The notes: generated by a model from the letters alone, not told the origin. A stretch of DNA of 64,000 bases from Streptomyces panaciradicis (GCF_023516615.1 NZ_JAMGBF010000083.1:22702-86701); one strand, 5' to 3'; shown: positions 8,155 to 17,634, counted from the first letter of the stretch. Made by a program: numbers and translations.

Positions 8155-9293
8155 GGCAGCTCCCTGAGCAGGGTCATGGTGCGGCCCATCAGGCCGGGCA
8201 GGTCCGCGTCGCGTACGCCGTCCAGCTGCCACTGCCCGATCTGCACGGACGCCTCGACGACCGGCCGGACGCGCGCGATGCGCCGCTCGTAGTACGCCTG
8301 GAACAGCGCGTCGTCCCAGTCGTCGGACGCGGTCAGCAACTGCGCGAGCACCCAGGAGTCCTCCAGGGACATGGCCGCGCCCTGGGCGAGGGTGGGCGGG
8401 CAGCAGTGCGCCGCGTCGCCGACCAGCACGACCCGGCCGCGATGCCAGGACCCCTCCACCAACAGCCGGTCGAACCAGGTGTAGTTGACCTTCGCGGGGT
8501 CGGTGATGTGCCGGGTGATCTCCGGCCAGAAGCCGCCGTACGCGGACGCGAGGCGCCGCATCTCGTCGGCGTAGGTCTCCGGGGGGATGGAGGCGCGGTC
8601 GCGGTTGGCCTCGACGACGTAGGCGTAGATCGTCGTGTCGCTCGTCGGGCAGTAGCCGGCGATATAGGCGGGGCCGCCGTAGGCGAGGTCGGTGCGGGTG
8701 ACGCCGGCCGGGCGGGGGGTGGCGACGCGCCAGATGGCCATGCCGGTGGGTTCGGGCTTGGCGGTGATGCCGAGGGCGGCGCGGGTGGCGGAACCGACGC
8801 CGTCGGCGGCGATCACCAGGTCGTAGCGGCCCCGGGTGCCGTCGGTGAAGGCGACGGTCACGCCGTCGCCGTCCTGCTCCAGGGACTCTGCGCGGGTGCC
8901 CAGCCGTACCGAGGCGCCGCTCGCCCGGACGGCGTCGATCAGGACACGCTGGAGCCGGGGGCGCTGCATGCCGACGGTGGCGGGCAGGTCGTCGCCGCCG
9001 GTACGGATGTCGCGGGCGACGTGCAGGACCGTGCCGTCGGGGGCGGTGATGCCGACGGACCCGAACCCGAAGCCGGAGGCCTTGACCTGCTCCCACACCC
9101 CCAGTTCGCGCAGCACGCGCAGCGCGTTGCCCTGGAGGGTGATGCCGGAGCCGGCGGTGGCGTTCCAGTCGTCCTTGGCCTCGATCAGGTCCACGGCCAG
9201 GCCCGCGCGCCGCAGCAGGATCGTGGCGGCGTTGCCGGCCGCGCCGCCGCCGATGACGAGGACCGAGCGGGGTGCGCTGCGGGGTGTGCTCAT
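8151..9293 (-). CDS. FAD-dependent aromatic monooxygenase (PHBH fold)
   Basis: 380 aa. N-terminal FAD-binding GxGxxG as VIGGGAAGNAA, the DG motif (LVIAADGVGSATR) and the GD motif (VVLVGDAAHCCPP) follow the order of class A flavin hydroxylases. These use NAD(P)H and O2 to hydroxylate phenolic rings. In the operon it would prepare a substrate for the extradiol dioxygenase two genes on. 24 nt separate it from the cyclase gene upstream. Confidence 0.9.
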   Translation of the reverse strand: MSTPRSAPRSVLVIGGGAAGNAATILLRRAGLAVDLIEAKDDWNATAGSGITLQGNALRVLRELGVWEQVKASGFGFGSVGITAPDGTVLHVARDIRTGGDDLPATVGMQRPRLQRVLIDAVRASGASVRLGTRAESLEQDGDGVTVAFTDGTRGRYDLVIAADGVGSATRAALGITAKPEPTGMAIWRVATPRPAGVTRTDLAYGGPAYIAGYCPTSDTTIYAYVVEANRDRASIPPETYADEMRRLASAYGGFWPEITRHITDPAKVNYTWFDRLLVEGSWHRGRVVLVGDAAHCCPPTLAQGAAMSLEDSWVLAQLLTASDDWDDALFQAYYERRIARVRPVVEASVQIGQWQLDGVRDADLPGLMGRTMTLLRELP

Positions 9294-9317
9294 AGGGGAA
9301 CTCCTTCGTTCCGCTGG

Positions 9318-10274
9318 TTACTTGACGGCGACGGGGCTGACGGGCGAGCCGACGGCACCGGTGATGGGCAGGGGAGCGGCGGTCAGCCAGAACTCGTGCA
9401 CGCCGTCGGCCGCGCAATCCTCGGCCAGGGCCTCCAGGTCCCACATCTCGCCGATCAGCAGGCCGATGTTGGGGATCGCGACCTGGTGCAGGGGCTGGAA
9501 GGCGTGCTCGAACTCGTTCGGGCGGACCTCGAAGCCCCAGGTGTCGGTGGCGATCGCGGCGATCTCGCTGCCGTGCAGCCAGCCGGCGGTGGTGAACGAC
9601 AGACCGGGCGCCGGACCGCCCGCGTAGTCGCCCCAGCCCTCGCGGCGCACCCGGGCGAGCTGGCCGGTGCGCACCAGCACGATGTCACCGCGTCCCACGC
9701 TCACCCCGTGCGCCTCGGCGGTCGCCGTCAGGTGCGCGGGGGTGATCGCGAAGCCGTCGGGCAGTTCTCCCGCCTCGCCGGCCACGCGTCCGACGTCCAG
9801 CAGCACGCCGCGCCCGGCGACGTGCGGGGCCATGTGCTCGATGCCGGTGACGAGGTCGCCGTCGGAGGTGACGACCTTCTCGGCCGGGCGTCCGTTCCAG
9901 GCCTTGCCGTGGTCGAAGATGTGGCCGAGGCCGTCCCACTGCGTGGAGCACTGCAGCGGCATGGCGATCACGTCGTCGGCGCCGCCGATGCCGTGCGGGA
10001 AACCCTGGTTGCCCAGGGCGGCGTCGGTACCCGTGTCGAGCATGGTGTGGACGGGGTTGGTGCGCCGCCGCCAGCCCTTCTGCGGGCCGTTCATGTCGAA
10101 GGACTGCGACAGCGAGAAGCTGACTCCGCGCCGGACGAGGGCCGCGCCCTCGCGACGCTTGGCCGCGTCGAGGAAGTTCAGCGTGCCCAGCCGGTCGTCC
10201 TCGCCCCAGCGTCCCCAGTTGGAGTACGCCTTGGCGGCCTCGGCGATCGCGCCCTCGGGATCGAGCCGGTTCAC
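9318..10274 (-). CDS. Cyclase-family hydrolase (kynurenine formamidase-like fold)
   Basis: 318 aa. GTG start in a GTGA overlap with the FAH gene upstream. Belongs to the cyclase/formamidase metal-hydrolase family. The metal-binding region reads LQCSTQWDGLGHIFDHG, corresponding to the family HxGTHxDxxxH motif but with CSTQWDGLGH. Members hydrolyse arylformamides, lactones or act as putative cyclases. A ring-opened or lactonised intermediate is a reasonable guess here but cannot be shown. Ends with TAA. Confidence 0.83.
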   Translation of the reverse strand: MNRLDPEGAIAEAAKAYSNWGRWGEDDRLGTLNFLDAAKRREGAALVRRGVSFSLSQSFDMNGPQKGWRRRTNPVHTMLDTGTDAALGNQGFPHGIGGADDVIAMPLQCSTQWDGLGHIFDHGKAWNGRPAEKVVTSDGDLVTGIEHMAPHVAGRGVLLDVGRVAGEAGELPDGFAITPAHLTATAEAHGVSVGRGDIVLVRTGQLARVRREGWGDYAGGPAPGLSFTTAGWLHGSEIAAIATDTWGFEVRPNEFEHAFQPLHQVAIPNIGLLIGEMWDLEALAEDCAADGVHEFWLTAAPLPITGAVGSPVSPVAVK

Positions 10275-11269
10275 GACGCCTCCGCGACACAGCGGGTGCG
10301 CTGCGCGCCGAGGCCGGTGATGGACCCGTCCATCACGTCGCCGTCGCGCAGCAGCCGCCCCCAGTGCATTCCGTTGCCGGCCGGGCTGCCGGTCAGCACC
10401 AGGTCACCGGGCAGCAGACGGGCGGTCTGCGAGGCGTACGACACCATCCGCGCGACCTTGAAGATCATGTCCTTGGTCGACTCGTCCTGCATGGTCTCGC
10501 CGTTGAGCTTCAGCGTGACGCGCAGGTCGTCCGGGTGGGCGATCGACTCCGCGGGCACGATCCACGGGCCCAGCGGGGTGAAGCCGGGGGCGTTCTTGCT
10601 GCGCAGCCAGTCGGTGCCGATCTGCGGCATGTCGCGGCGGAAGACGGTCGCACGATCGGTGAGGTCGTTGGCGATCGTGTAGCCCGCGATGCACGCCGAT
10701 GCCTCCTCGACGGACACCCGGTGCGCCGGCCGGCCGATCACGACCGCCAACTCCAGCTCCCAGTCGGGCTGTTCGGCCCAGGCGGGCAGCACGACGTCGT
10801 CGTAGGGGCCGGTGATCGCGCTGGGCAGGCCGATGAAGACGTACGGCAGGTCCTCGGCCGCCCGCCGGTCCATGATCTCCGCCGCTTCGGCGCGCCGCTC
10901 GGCCTCGGGCCGGTCGTCGCCGGGCGCGCGGTGCGCCACGTGCAGGTCGATCACGTGCTGCCGGTAGTTCGCCCCGGACTGGAACACCTGGCGCGGTTCG
11001 ACCGGCGCGTGCACGTGGAGGTCCGCGAGCGGAGTCCGGGCGAGGCCGGTGTCGGCGGCCAGCGCATGCAGCCTCGGCAGCGTCGCCGGCCAGTCCTCCA
11101 GCAGGTGCCGCACGGTCAGCCGCTCGTCGCCGAACGCGGACCGCAGATCGAGAACCAGGCCGTCGGGGGTGACGAGGGCGGGGAAGCGAGGCCCGTCCGG
11201 GGCCGAGAGCGTCGCGAGAGCGAAGGGTCCGGCGAAGAGGGCGGACGCGGATTCGGGTTTCACGGACAT
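10271..11269 (-). CDS. Fumarylacetoacetate hydrolase-family protein, first gene of operon
   Basis: 332 aa with a clear AGGAGG-like site just before ATG 11269. FAH core: FQSGANYRQHVID, metal region PDWELELAVVIGRPAHRV, YTIANDLTDRA, SKNAPGFTPLGPW, TGSPAGNGMHWGR. Compared with the other FAH paralogue in this operon it has an extra insertion rich in charged residues (about 105-130), so the two probably act on different intermediates. First gene of the operon, 126 bp from the divergent LysR gene. Confidence 0.88.
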   Translation of the reverse strand: MSVKPESASALFAGPFALATLSAPDGPRFPALVTPDGLVLDLRSAFGDERLTVRHLLEDWPATLPRLHALAADTGLARTPLADLHVHAPVEPRQVFQSGANYRQHVIDLHVAHRAPGDDRPEAERRAEAAEIMDRRAAEDLPYVFIGLPSAITGPYDDVVLPAWAEQPDWELELAVVIGRPAHRVSVEEASACIAGYTIANDLTDRATVFRRDMPQIGTDWLRSKNAPGFTPLGPWIVPAESIAHPDDLRVTLKLNGETMQDESTKDMIFKVARMVSYASQTARLLPGDLVLTGSPAGNGMHWGRLLRDGDVMDGSITGLGAQRTRCVAEAS

Positions 11270-11325
11270 GTCCTCCTGATTGCGGTGCGACTAATCTGGA
11301 CCCCGCACCCGCGATCAGGGAAATA

Positions 11326-11359
11326 GATTGTGTGGATCACCCCGATCCGTCACATGGAT
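11326..11359. promoter_or_regulatory. Candidate LysR operator between catabolic operon and regulator
   Basis: ATCCGTCACATGGAT (11345-11359) is a dyad that contains T-N11-A, the LysR-type box. A second weaker dyad GATTGTGTGGATC lies at 11326-11338. They sit 57-90 nt upstream of the operon's first ATG and 37-70 nt upstream of the LysR ATG, a usual place for an autoregulated divergent operator. Confidence 0.5.
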
Positions 11360-11395
11360 AGTCCCCGATCGGCGCCGCACTGCCGAGGGAAGCGC

Positions 11396-12307
11396 ATGAA
11401 CCTGGCCCGACTCGATCTCAACCTCGTCGTCGCCCTGCGGGCCCTGCTGGAGGAGCGCAACGTCACCCGTGCCGGACAGCGCGTCGGCCTCAGCCAGCCC
11501 GCGATGAGCGCCGCCCTCGCCCGGCTGCGCAGGCACTTCGACGACGACCTGCTCGCCCGCGTCGGCGGCCACTACGAGCTCACCGCACTGGGCCAGATGC
11601 TCCTGGACCGCACCGCCACCGCCTACGACGTGCTGGAACGGCTCTTCGCCAGCCAGGCCGACTTCGATCCGGCCAAGGAGAACCGCGAGTTCAAGCTGCT
11701 GGCGTCGGACTACGCCGTGGCCGTCTTCGGCACCGAACTGGCCCGCGTGGTGCACGAGGAGGCTCCCGGCATCCGGCTGCGCTTCACCCACACGCCGACG
11801 ACCGTCGTGGACGACACCGCCACCCTGCTGAGCGCGAGCGACGGGCTGCTCATGCCGCACGGCGTCATCAGCGACTTCCCCGCCACCGACCTCTTCGACG
11901 ACCGCTGGGTCTTCCTGGTGGCGCGCGACCACCCGAGCGTCGACGACCGCCTCACCCGCAAGGACCTGGAACGGCTGCCCTGGGTGACGTACCAGCGGAC
12001 CTACGACGCCCCCGCGGTGCGCCAGCTCGGCATGCTGGGCGTCGAGCCACGCGTCGAGGTCTCCGTCGACAGCTTCCAGCTGCTGCCGCTGCTGGTGGCC
12101 GGCACCCGGCGGGTCGCCCTCGTGCAGTCGCGCCTGGCCCGGCTGCTGGAACCCATCGCCGACGTCCGCGTGGTGGAACCGCCGTACGAGGCCGTACCGC
12201 TGCGGGAGGCGTTGTGGTGGCATCCGGTGCACACGCACGACGCCGCCCACATCTGGCTGCGCGAGACGGCCGCGCGGGTGGGGGCGCGGGTGCAGTCGGA
12301 GAGCTGA
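11396..12307 (+). CDS. LysR-family transcriptional regulator
   Basis: 303 aa from ATG 11396, chosen because it is preceded by GAGGGAAG and begins with the family start MNLARLDLNLVVALRALLEE. An upstream in-frame ATG at 11330 would overlap the proposed operator. Winged HTH about residues 8-65 (RNVTRAGQRVGLSQPAMSAA), then a PBP2-like effector domain. The N-terminus is of the NodD/PNP-type (LDLNLV). Likely activator of the 2171-11269 operon, responding to its aromatic substrate or an intermediate. Confidence 0.9.
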   Translation: MNLARLDLNLVVALRALLEERNVTRAGQRVGLSQPAMSAALARLRRHFDDDLLARVGGHYELTALGQMLLDRTATAYDVLERLFASQADFDPAKENREFKLLASDYAVAVFGTELARVVHEEAPGIRLRFTHTPTTVVDDTATLLSASDGLLMPHGVISDFPATDLFDDRWVFLVARDHPSVDDRLTRKDLERLPWVTYQRTYDAPAVRQLGMLGVEPRVEVSVDSFQLLPLLVAGTRRVALVQSRLARLLEPIADVRVVEPPYEAVPLREALWWHPVHTHDAAHIWLRETAARVGARVQSES

Positions 12308-12511
12308 GGGGCGGGGCGGGTGACCGTGTCACCGCGCCATCCACGCGCTGGATCAGCTCCATCGCAAACTTGGATGACGGAGGGACTGGGCAGGCCGGGG
12401 CCCGGAACGCATAGTCGTGGCACACCGCCGCGCCGCCGCAGGCCGCCACCGGGCGCCGTCCGCCCGTCCGCCGCGCGGTGACCCTCCCCGCCCACGTTCC
12501 GGAGTGCCGCC

Positions 12512-13750
12512 ATGCCCGCTTCCGCCGCTCTGCCCGCTCACGAACACACGGAGGACCCGGCCGTCGGGGGCAGGCTGCCGGCCGTGCTGCTGATGGCCGG
12601 CAGCTGCCTGCCGATCCTGGGCGCGGTCCTGATCGCCCCGGTGCTTCCCCGCATGCAGGACCACTTCGGGGACGTTCCCGGCAACGCCGTCCTCGTCCCG
12701 CTCGTCCTCACCGTCCCGGCCCTCTCGCTGGCCGTCCTCGCGCCGTTCGCCGGCGCCCTCGTGGACCGGCTCGGCCGCAAGCGCCTGCTGGTCACCGCCA
12801 CCGTCCTGTACGCCCTGTTCGGCACCGCGCCGCTGTGGCTGTCGTCGCTGTACGGCATCGTCGCCAGCCGGGTCCTCGTCGGCGTCGCCGAAGCGGCCAT
12901 CATGACCTGCTGCACCACGCTGATCGGCGACTACTACACCGGACGCACCCGCGACCGGTACCTCGCGCTGCAGACCATGTGCGCGTCGGCGTCCGCGACC
13001 CTCTTCTTCGTCCTCGGCGGCGCGCTGGGCTCGGCGGGCTGGCGGGCACCCTTCTGGCTCTACCTCGTAGGACTGCTGCTCGCCCCGGCCATGGCGCGTG
13101 TGCTGCCCGCCCCGCAGCCGGCCGCGCTCCCGGCCGGTGAGCCGACGGCGGCGGACCGGCGTCCCTTCCCGCTGCGGCGCATGGCCGGCATCTGCCTGCT
13201 GACCGTCTTCGGCGCGGCCGTCTTCTACACCGTGCCCGTGGAGATGTCCTACCTCATGGACGACCTCGGCGTGCACTCCACCGGCGTGGTGGGCGCCGCC
13301 ACGGCGCTCGCCAGCGCGGCCACCGTCCTCGGCTCGGTGCTGTTCACCCGGCTCGCCGACCGGGCGCGCCGCCGCCTTCCCGCCGTACTCGCCGTGTGCG
13401 CCGCGGGCTTCGTCCTGATGGGCGCCACCGACCGTCTTCCCCTGCTCATCGCCGGGGCCGTCGTCAACTGCGTCGGTACCGGGATGCTGCTGCCGTCCCT
13501 GCTGACCGTGGCGCTGTCCCGGCTCGCCTACGCCGACCGCGGGCGGGGCACCGGCCTGTGGACGTCGGCCTTCTTCCTCGGCGAGTTCGCCTGCCCGCTT
13601 GCCCTGCTCGCCGCCCAGAACACCCTGGGCACCCTGGCCTCGGCCGTCCTGCTCCTCGGCATCCTGACCCTGCTGGTCTCGGCGGCGTTGCTGCCACTGA
13701 CCCGCCGGGCGCCCGAGGCGCTGCCGCAGGCCGCTCCCGAGAGCGTCTGA
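12512..13750 (+). CDS. MFS transporter
   Basis: 412 aa with about twelve hydrophobic segments and the MFS loop 2-3 signature GALVDRLGRKRLL. A central hydrophilic loop (about residues 200-228) separates the two six-helix halves. 204 bp separate it from the LysR gene. It may import the aromatic substrate of the neighbouring operon or export a toxic intermediate. Direction and substrate are not readable. Confidence 0.85.
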   Translation: MPASAALPAHEHTEDPAVGGRLPAVLLMAGSCLPILGAVLIAPVLPRMQDHFGDVPGNAVLVPLVLTVPALSLAVLAPFAGALVDRLGRKRLLVTATVLYALFGTAPLWLSSLYGIVASRVLVGVAEAAIMTCCTTLIGDYYTGRTRDRYLALQTMCASASATLFFVLGGALGSAGWRAPFWLYLVGLLLAPAMARVLPAPQPAALPAGEPTAADRRPFPLRRMAGICLLTVFGAAVFYTVPVEMSYLMDDLGVHSTGVVGAATALASAATVLGSVLFTRLADRARRRLPAVLAVCAAGFVLMGATDRLPLLIAGAVVNCVGTGMLLPSLLTVALSRLAYADRGRGTGLWTSAFFLGEFACPLALLAAQNTLGTLASAVLLLGILTLLVSAALLPLTRRAPEALPQAAPESV

Positions 13751-13776
13751 CGGTCCCGGGCGGGGGCGCCAGGGGC

Positions 13777-14547
13777 CTACCGGGGCTCGGGTTCTTCCCG
13801 GGTGATCTCCGGTTCCAGGCCCTCGGTGACCGCTGTGCGGTCCCGGCCCACGTCCGAACGCCAGGCCTCGAACGCCCACGCGGTCACCGCGACCACGGCG
13901 AGGCCGAGGAGCCAGCCGCCCAGAACGTCGCTGCACCAGTGCACACCGAGGGCGACCCTGGTGAAACCGACGCCGACCACCGAGAACACCGCGACGCACC
14001 AGCACACGACCCGCCAGGCCCGCGGTATCAGCGGCAGCAGCACCAGCAGGAAGATGCCGAAGGACGTGGTGGCGGTCATGGCGTGGCCGGAGGGAAAGGA
14101 GTACCCGGGCGCATGGGCCACCGGGTCCTGCAGCGCGGGCCGCGCCCGCTCCACCACCGTCTTGACCAGCAGGCCGATCAGGCCGCCCGCCACGGCGGTC
14201 ACCGCCGCCCAGGCCGCCAGGCGCCAGGCCCGGCGGTACAGCAGCCACGCCGTGAGTACGGCGACCGCCAGGCGCAGCGTCACCGGGTCCCAGACCCAGT
14301 CGGACAGCAGGTGCAGCACGCTCCTCCAGGCCGGATGGCCGATCACCTGCGCGTGCAGTCGTCGCGCGGCGCCGGTGTCCAGGCGTTGCAGCGGCCGCCA
14401 CCGGTCCTCGACCAGGATCAGCAGCAGTCCGAACAGGACCGCGCTGACGGCGGCGATGCCGGCGGAGACGAGCAGTCGCGCACCGAACCTGCGGTCGGCC
14501 TGGCGGGGCTGTCGAGTTGATGGACGCAGGGTGGAGTTGGTGCCCAT
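13777..14547 (-). CDS. PAP2-family membrane phosphatase
   Basis: 256 aa, several membrane segments. All three PAP2 motifs are present: KTVVERARP, PSGHA (in YSFPSGHAMT) and TRVALGVHWCSDVLGGW. The family removes phosphate from phosphatidic acid, undecaprenyl pyrophosphate or related lipids at the membrane. The stop lies 27 nt from the convergent MFS gene. The start is 1 bp from the stop of the YihY gene, so it is co-transcribed with the lipid genes upstream. Confidence 0.9.
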   Translation of the reverse strand: MGTNSTLRPSTRQPRQADRRFGARLLVSAGIAAVSAVLFGLLLILVEDRWRPLQRLDTGAARRLHAQVIGHPAWRSVLHLLSDWVWDPVTLRLAVAVLTAWLLYRRAWRLAAWAAVTAVAGGLIGLLVKTVVERARPALQDPVAHAPGYSFPSGHAMTATTSFGIFLLVLLPLIPRAWRVVCWCVAVFSVVGVGFTRVALGVHWCSDVLGGWLLGLAVVAVTAWAFEAWRSDVGRDRTAVTEGLEPEITREEPEPR

Positions 14548-14548
14548 G

Positions 14549-15502
14549 TCAGACTCCCGGATCTTCCTGGATCGGCCCGGGACGGAGGCCGCGTACCGCT
14601 TCCAGTTGTGCTGCGAAGGACAGGCCCAGCAGCAGCGCGATGGAGGTGAGGTAGGCCCACAGCAGCAGCGACATGAAGGCGCTGAGGGGGCCGTAGATGG
14701 TGTCGAAGGAGCCGCTGATGTTCAGGTAGAGGCTCAGCAGCCAGGTCAGGGTCATCCACAGGACGAGGTACACGGCGGCTCCGAAGGCCAGCCAGGTGTA
14801 GCCGGGCTGGTTGCGCCGTGGTGAACGGCGGAAGACGGCGCTCGCCGAGATGAGGGCGAGCAGCAGACCGAAGGGCCAGCGCAGGACGGTCCAGGCGCGC
14901 AGCGTGCTGTCGTCCAGGTGGTAGACGGTCACGGCCGCCGAGGCGATGTCGCCGCCGGCGATCATGGCGATGAACCCGAGGCCCAGGGGCAGCCCGGCGC
15001 TGAGGGACATCACCAGGCCGCGCAGGTACTTGCGGTGGAAGGGGCGGTCGCGTTCGTTGCCGTAGATGCGGTTCGCGCCCCGCTCGATCTGGCACATGGC
15101 CGTGGTGACGTTCATCAGGGAGAAGACGGCGCCGAACCAGAGGGCGACCTCGGCGCCGGAACCGGACTTGTGGCGGCTGCGGTCGAGTGCGTCGTCGACG
15201 ACCTGCGCGCTGGGGCCCTGGGCGATCCGGTGGATCGTCAGTTCCGCCAGCCTGCCGACGTTCTCGGTGTGCAGGCTGGCGGACAGGCCGACGAAGGCGA
15301 TGGCCAGCGGGATGACCGCCAGGACCGTCTGCAGGGCGAGGGCACGGGCGTGGCTGAAGCCGTCGGCGTAGCGGAAGCGGACGAAGGCGTCGCGCAGCAG
15401 CGACCAGCCGCCGTAGCGGCGCAGCGTGGCCCAGGCCTCGTCGGCGGACAGCTCCTCTCCGCTCATGTCCCGTGTCTCGGGGACCCGTGTGGCAGTACCC
15501 AT
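14549..15502 (-). CDS. YihY/BrkB-family inner-membrane protein
   Basis: 317 aa. The start at 15502 is preferred because its ATG overlaps the upstream stop (TGATG). Typical YihY/virulence factor BrkB layout: amphipathic N-terminus, ALALQTVLAVIPLAIAFVGL membrane segment, a NRIYG motif, and four to five further helices, with YGPLSAFMSLLLWAY near the end. Molecular function is poorly defined, and it was formerly misnamed RNase BN. Its placement with PAP2 and DAG-kinase genes suggests a role linked to envelope lipids. Confidence 0.85.
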   Translation of the reverse strand: MGTATRVPETRDMSGEELSADEAWATLRRYGGWSLLRDAFVRFRYADGFSHARALALQTVLAVIPLAIAFVGLSASLHTENVGRLAELTIHRIAQGPSAQVVDDALDRSRHKSGSGAEVALWFGAVFSLMNVTTAMCQIERGANRIYGNERDRPFHRKYLRGLVMSLSAGLPLGLGFIAMIAGGDIASAAVTVYHLDDSTLRAWTVLRWPFGLLLALISASAVFRRSPRRNQPGYTWLAFGAAVYLVLWMTLTWLLSLYLNISGSFDTIYGPLSAFMSLLLWAYLTSIALLLGLSFAAQLEAVRGLRPGPIQEDPGV

Positions 15503-17262
15503 CACTTCCCCCGGGCGGGCAGCAGCATCTTCAACGCGCCGGGGCTCGCCTCCACGGTCAGGCGGCGGCCGGGGGCGGTGGGATCGCCGTCCAGTTCGCG
15601 GGGCTGGTCGCGCTCGAAGGTGAACTCGGCGTGCCGGAAGGTGAAGAACGCCACGGGGGCGTCGCCGGCTTGGCCGGCGGGGGCGTCGGCGGCCGACCGG
15701 GGCGTGGCGGTGCCGCGCAGCAGCGTCCACAGGGCGCTGATCCACCCTCCGAGACCGTGCGGATCGAGGATGAGCAGATCAAGCCGCCCGTCGTCGGGAC
15801 GCGCGTCCGGCAGCAGCCTCATGCCGCCCTGCACCGCGCCGACGTTGCCGATCAGCACCATGCGGGCGGTGCGTCGATGAGCCGGGGCTCCGTCCAGGCT
15901 CACGTTCACGCTCATCCGCGGAGTGCGCGACCAGACCCGGGGGAGTGCCAGGACGTAGGCGAGCCAGCCCAGGCTGGCCTTCGTCCGGTCGTTGGCGTTG
16001 GCGCGTTGCAGCATCGCCGCGTCCAGGCCGGCGCCGCACATGGCGGCGAAGTGGGTGGCGGGCAGGCCGTCGCCCTCGACGCGGCCGAGGTCGACGCGGT
16101 GTTCGGTGCCGCGCAGGGCGGCGTCGAGGGCGTCGACGGGTGACAACGGCAGGCCCAGATTGCGGGCCAGGAGGTTGCCGGTCCCGCAGGGCACGAGGGC
16201 GAGCGGGACCGTGCTGCCCGCGAGGGCGCCGGCCGCGGCCCGCAGGGTGCCGTCCCCGCCGCAGACCACCACGAGGCTCGCGCCGTCGCGCACCGCCTCG
16301 GTGCTCTGGCCGCCGCCCGGGTCGTCGGCGGTCGTCTCGATGAACTTCGGTGCGCCGTAACCGTGTTCCTCGAGCACCTGCCGAAGAGCGTCGCGGTCGG
16401 CCTGATCGGTGACCGTGGGGTTGAAGACCACCGCGGCGTGCCCGGTGCGCTGTGGGACACCGCCTTCCGCCACGACCCCGGCCGCCCCTGTGGACCGGGA
16501 AGCCGGCGGAGCGGTCACGAAACCGTCCGTGAGCACGGCGCGCCCCACGATCCACAGGGCCAGACCGCCGTTGACGAGGCCGCCCATGACGTCGGTGGGG
16601 TGGTGCATGCCCCGGTAGAGCCGGGCGAGGCCGACCACGATGGGGATCAGGAACACTACGCCGGCCACGACGCGCCGCCACGGGCTGCGCATCCGGGACA
16701 GCGCGAGCACCGCGAGGCCGCCGTAGACGGCCGTGGCCGCGCCGGTGTGGCCGGAGGTGTAGCTGGAGGTGGGCAGCGAGCCGTCGAGACGGTGCACCTC
16801 GGGCCGGTGCCGGTCGACGGCCACGGTGATGACCAGGAAGACCAGTGACTGCAACGACACCGCGAGCGCGAGGAAGGCGGCCTGCCGCCACATCGGCAGC
16901 CTCGGTATCCAGAGCAGCCCCAGACAGCTCACCAGCGTGACGGCGATCACCGTCCCGGTGTTGCCGGCTTCGGAGGCGAACCACGACAGGGTGGTCAGGG
17001 AGTGCGTCCGCATCCCCTCGAAGCCGGTGTTGACCCTGTCCTCGACCGTCAGCGGCCACAGGTGCCGGGCGGGGCCGGTGATCAGCAGACCGATGCCCAC
17101 CATCAACGCCGCCTGGCAGATGGTCAGCGCCGCGATCCAGCGAACGGACCAGCCGATTCCGCGCGGTGCGGTGCGGCCGTCGCCGGCGGCTGTGCGACCT
17201 CCCGCGGGTCTCTCCCCGGGCAACTCGGCTGGTCTTCCCGATACGGCGGTCGGCATCCGCAC
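15502..17262 (-). CDS. PAP2 phosphatase - diacylglycerol kinase fusion protein
   Basis: 586 aa bifunctional layout. Residues about 40-250 form a PAP2 domain with membrane helices (DRHRPEV, TSYTSGHTG giving the SGH motif, and LYRGMHHPTDVMGG). Residues about 275-580 form a DAGK/LCB5 kinase domain with the GGDGTLR nucleotide loop and PCGTGNLLARNLGLP. The two halves would perform opposing phosphorylation steps on a lipid, for example diacylglycerol and phosphatidic acid or a polyprenol. PAP2/DAGK fusions are known in actinobacteria. First gene of the minus-strand lipid operon. Confidence 0.88.
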   Translation of the reverse strand: MRMPTAVSGRPAELPGERPAGGRTAAGDGRTAPRGIGWSVRWIAALTICQAALMVGIGLLITGPARHLWPLTVEDRVNTGFEGMRTHSLTTLSWFASEAGNTGTVIAVTLVSCLGLLWIPRLPMWRQAAFLALAVSLQSLVFLVITVAVDRHRPEVHRLDGSLPTSSYTSGHTGAATAVYGGLAVLALSRMRSPWRRVVAGVVFLIPIVVGLARLYRGMHHPTDVMGGLVNGGLALWIVGRAVLTDGFVTAPPASRSTGAAGVVAEGGVPQRTGHAAVVFNPTVTDQADRDALRQVLEEHGYGAPKFIETTADDPGGGQSTEAVRDGASLVVVCGGDGTLRAAAGALAGSTVPLALVPCGTGNLLARNLGLPLSPVDALDAALRGTEHRVDLGRVEGDGLPATHFAAMCGAGLDAAMLQRANANDRTKASLGWLAYVLALPRVWSRTPRMSVNVSLDGAPAHRRTARMVLIGNVGAVQGGMRLLPDARPDDGRLDLLILDPHGLGGWISALWTLLRGTATPRSAADAPAGQAGDAPVAFFTFRHAEFTFERDQPRELDGDPTAPGRRLTVEASPGALKMLLPARGK

Positions 17263-17634
17263 TCCCTGATCGACGTGTCGCGGCCGTGGCCGGCCCGAGG
17301 CGTGTCCTCCGGCTCACCGCCGTATGCCCGCAGAACCTCGGTACAGACGCGCCGCGAGGGGGTCGGTCGACGGGGGGTCGGTGCAGGCGGCGGGGGAGTG
17401 CACCGACGGCGCAGGCAAGTCGTCCCGGTGAGAGGTGAGTTGGCGGAGCCGACCCCGGACGGAAGCGGCGTGGCAGAAGAATTCGATTCCTCACGGGACG
17501 CCCAGGTGGCCGGGCGGGGCGGGCACGAAGGGGGCGGACTTCGGGAGTGCCGCCGTATTCGCCGGGCACGTGGCTTTTCGGGCTGGCTCGTCAGCCCGCA
17601 CCGAACCACCCCTGAAGGTCAACGGGAGACAGAC
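17263..17634. other. Divergent intergenic region, no gene seen
   Basis: 372 bp between the PAP2-DAGK fusion (minus) and the PLD-like gene (plus). No convincing coding frame. It should hold promoters for both genes. I could not pick confident -35/-10 boxes. Confidence 0.6.

Noticed and set aside
12319..12333. GGTGAC-cgt-GTCACC dyad after the LysR gene
   Set aside because: The stem is short and the loop only 3 nt, so it is too weak to call a terminator or operator with confidence.
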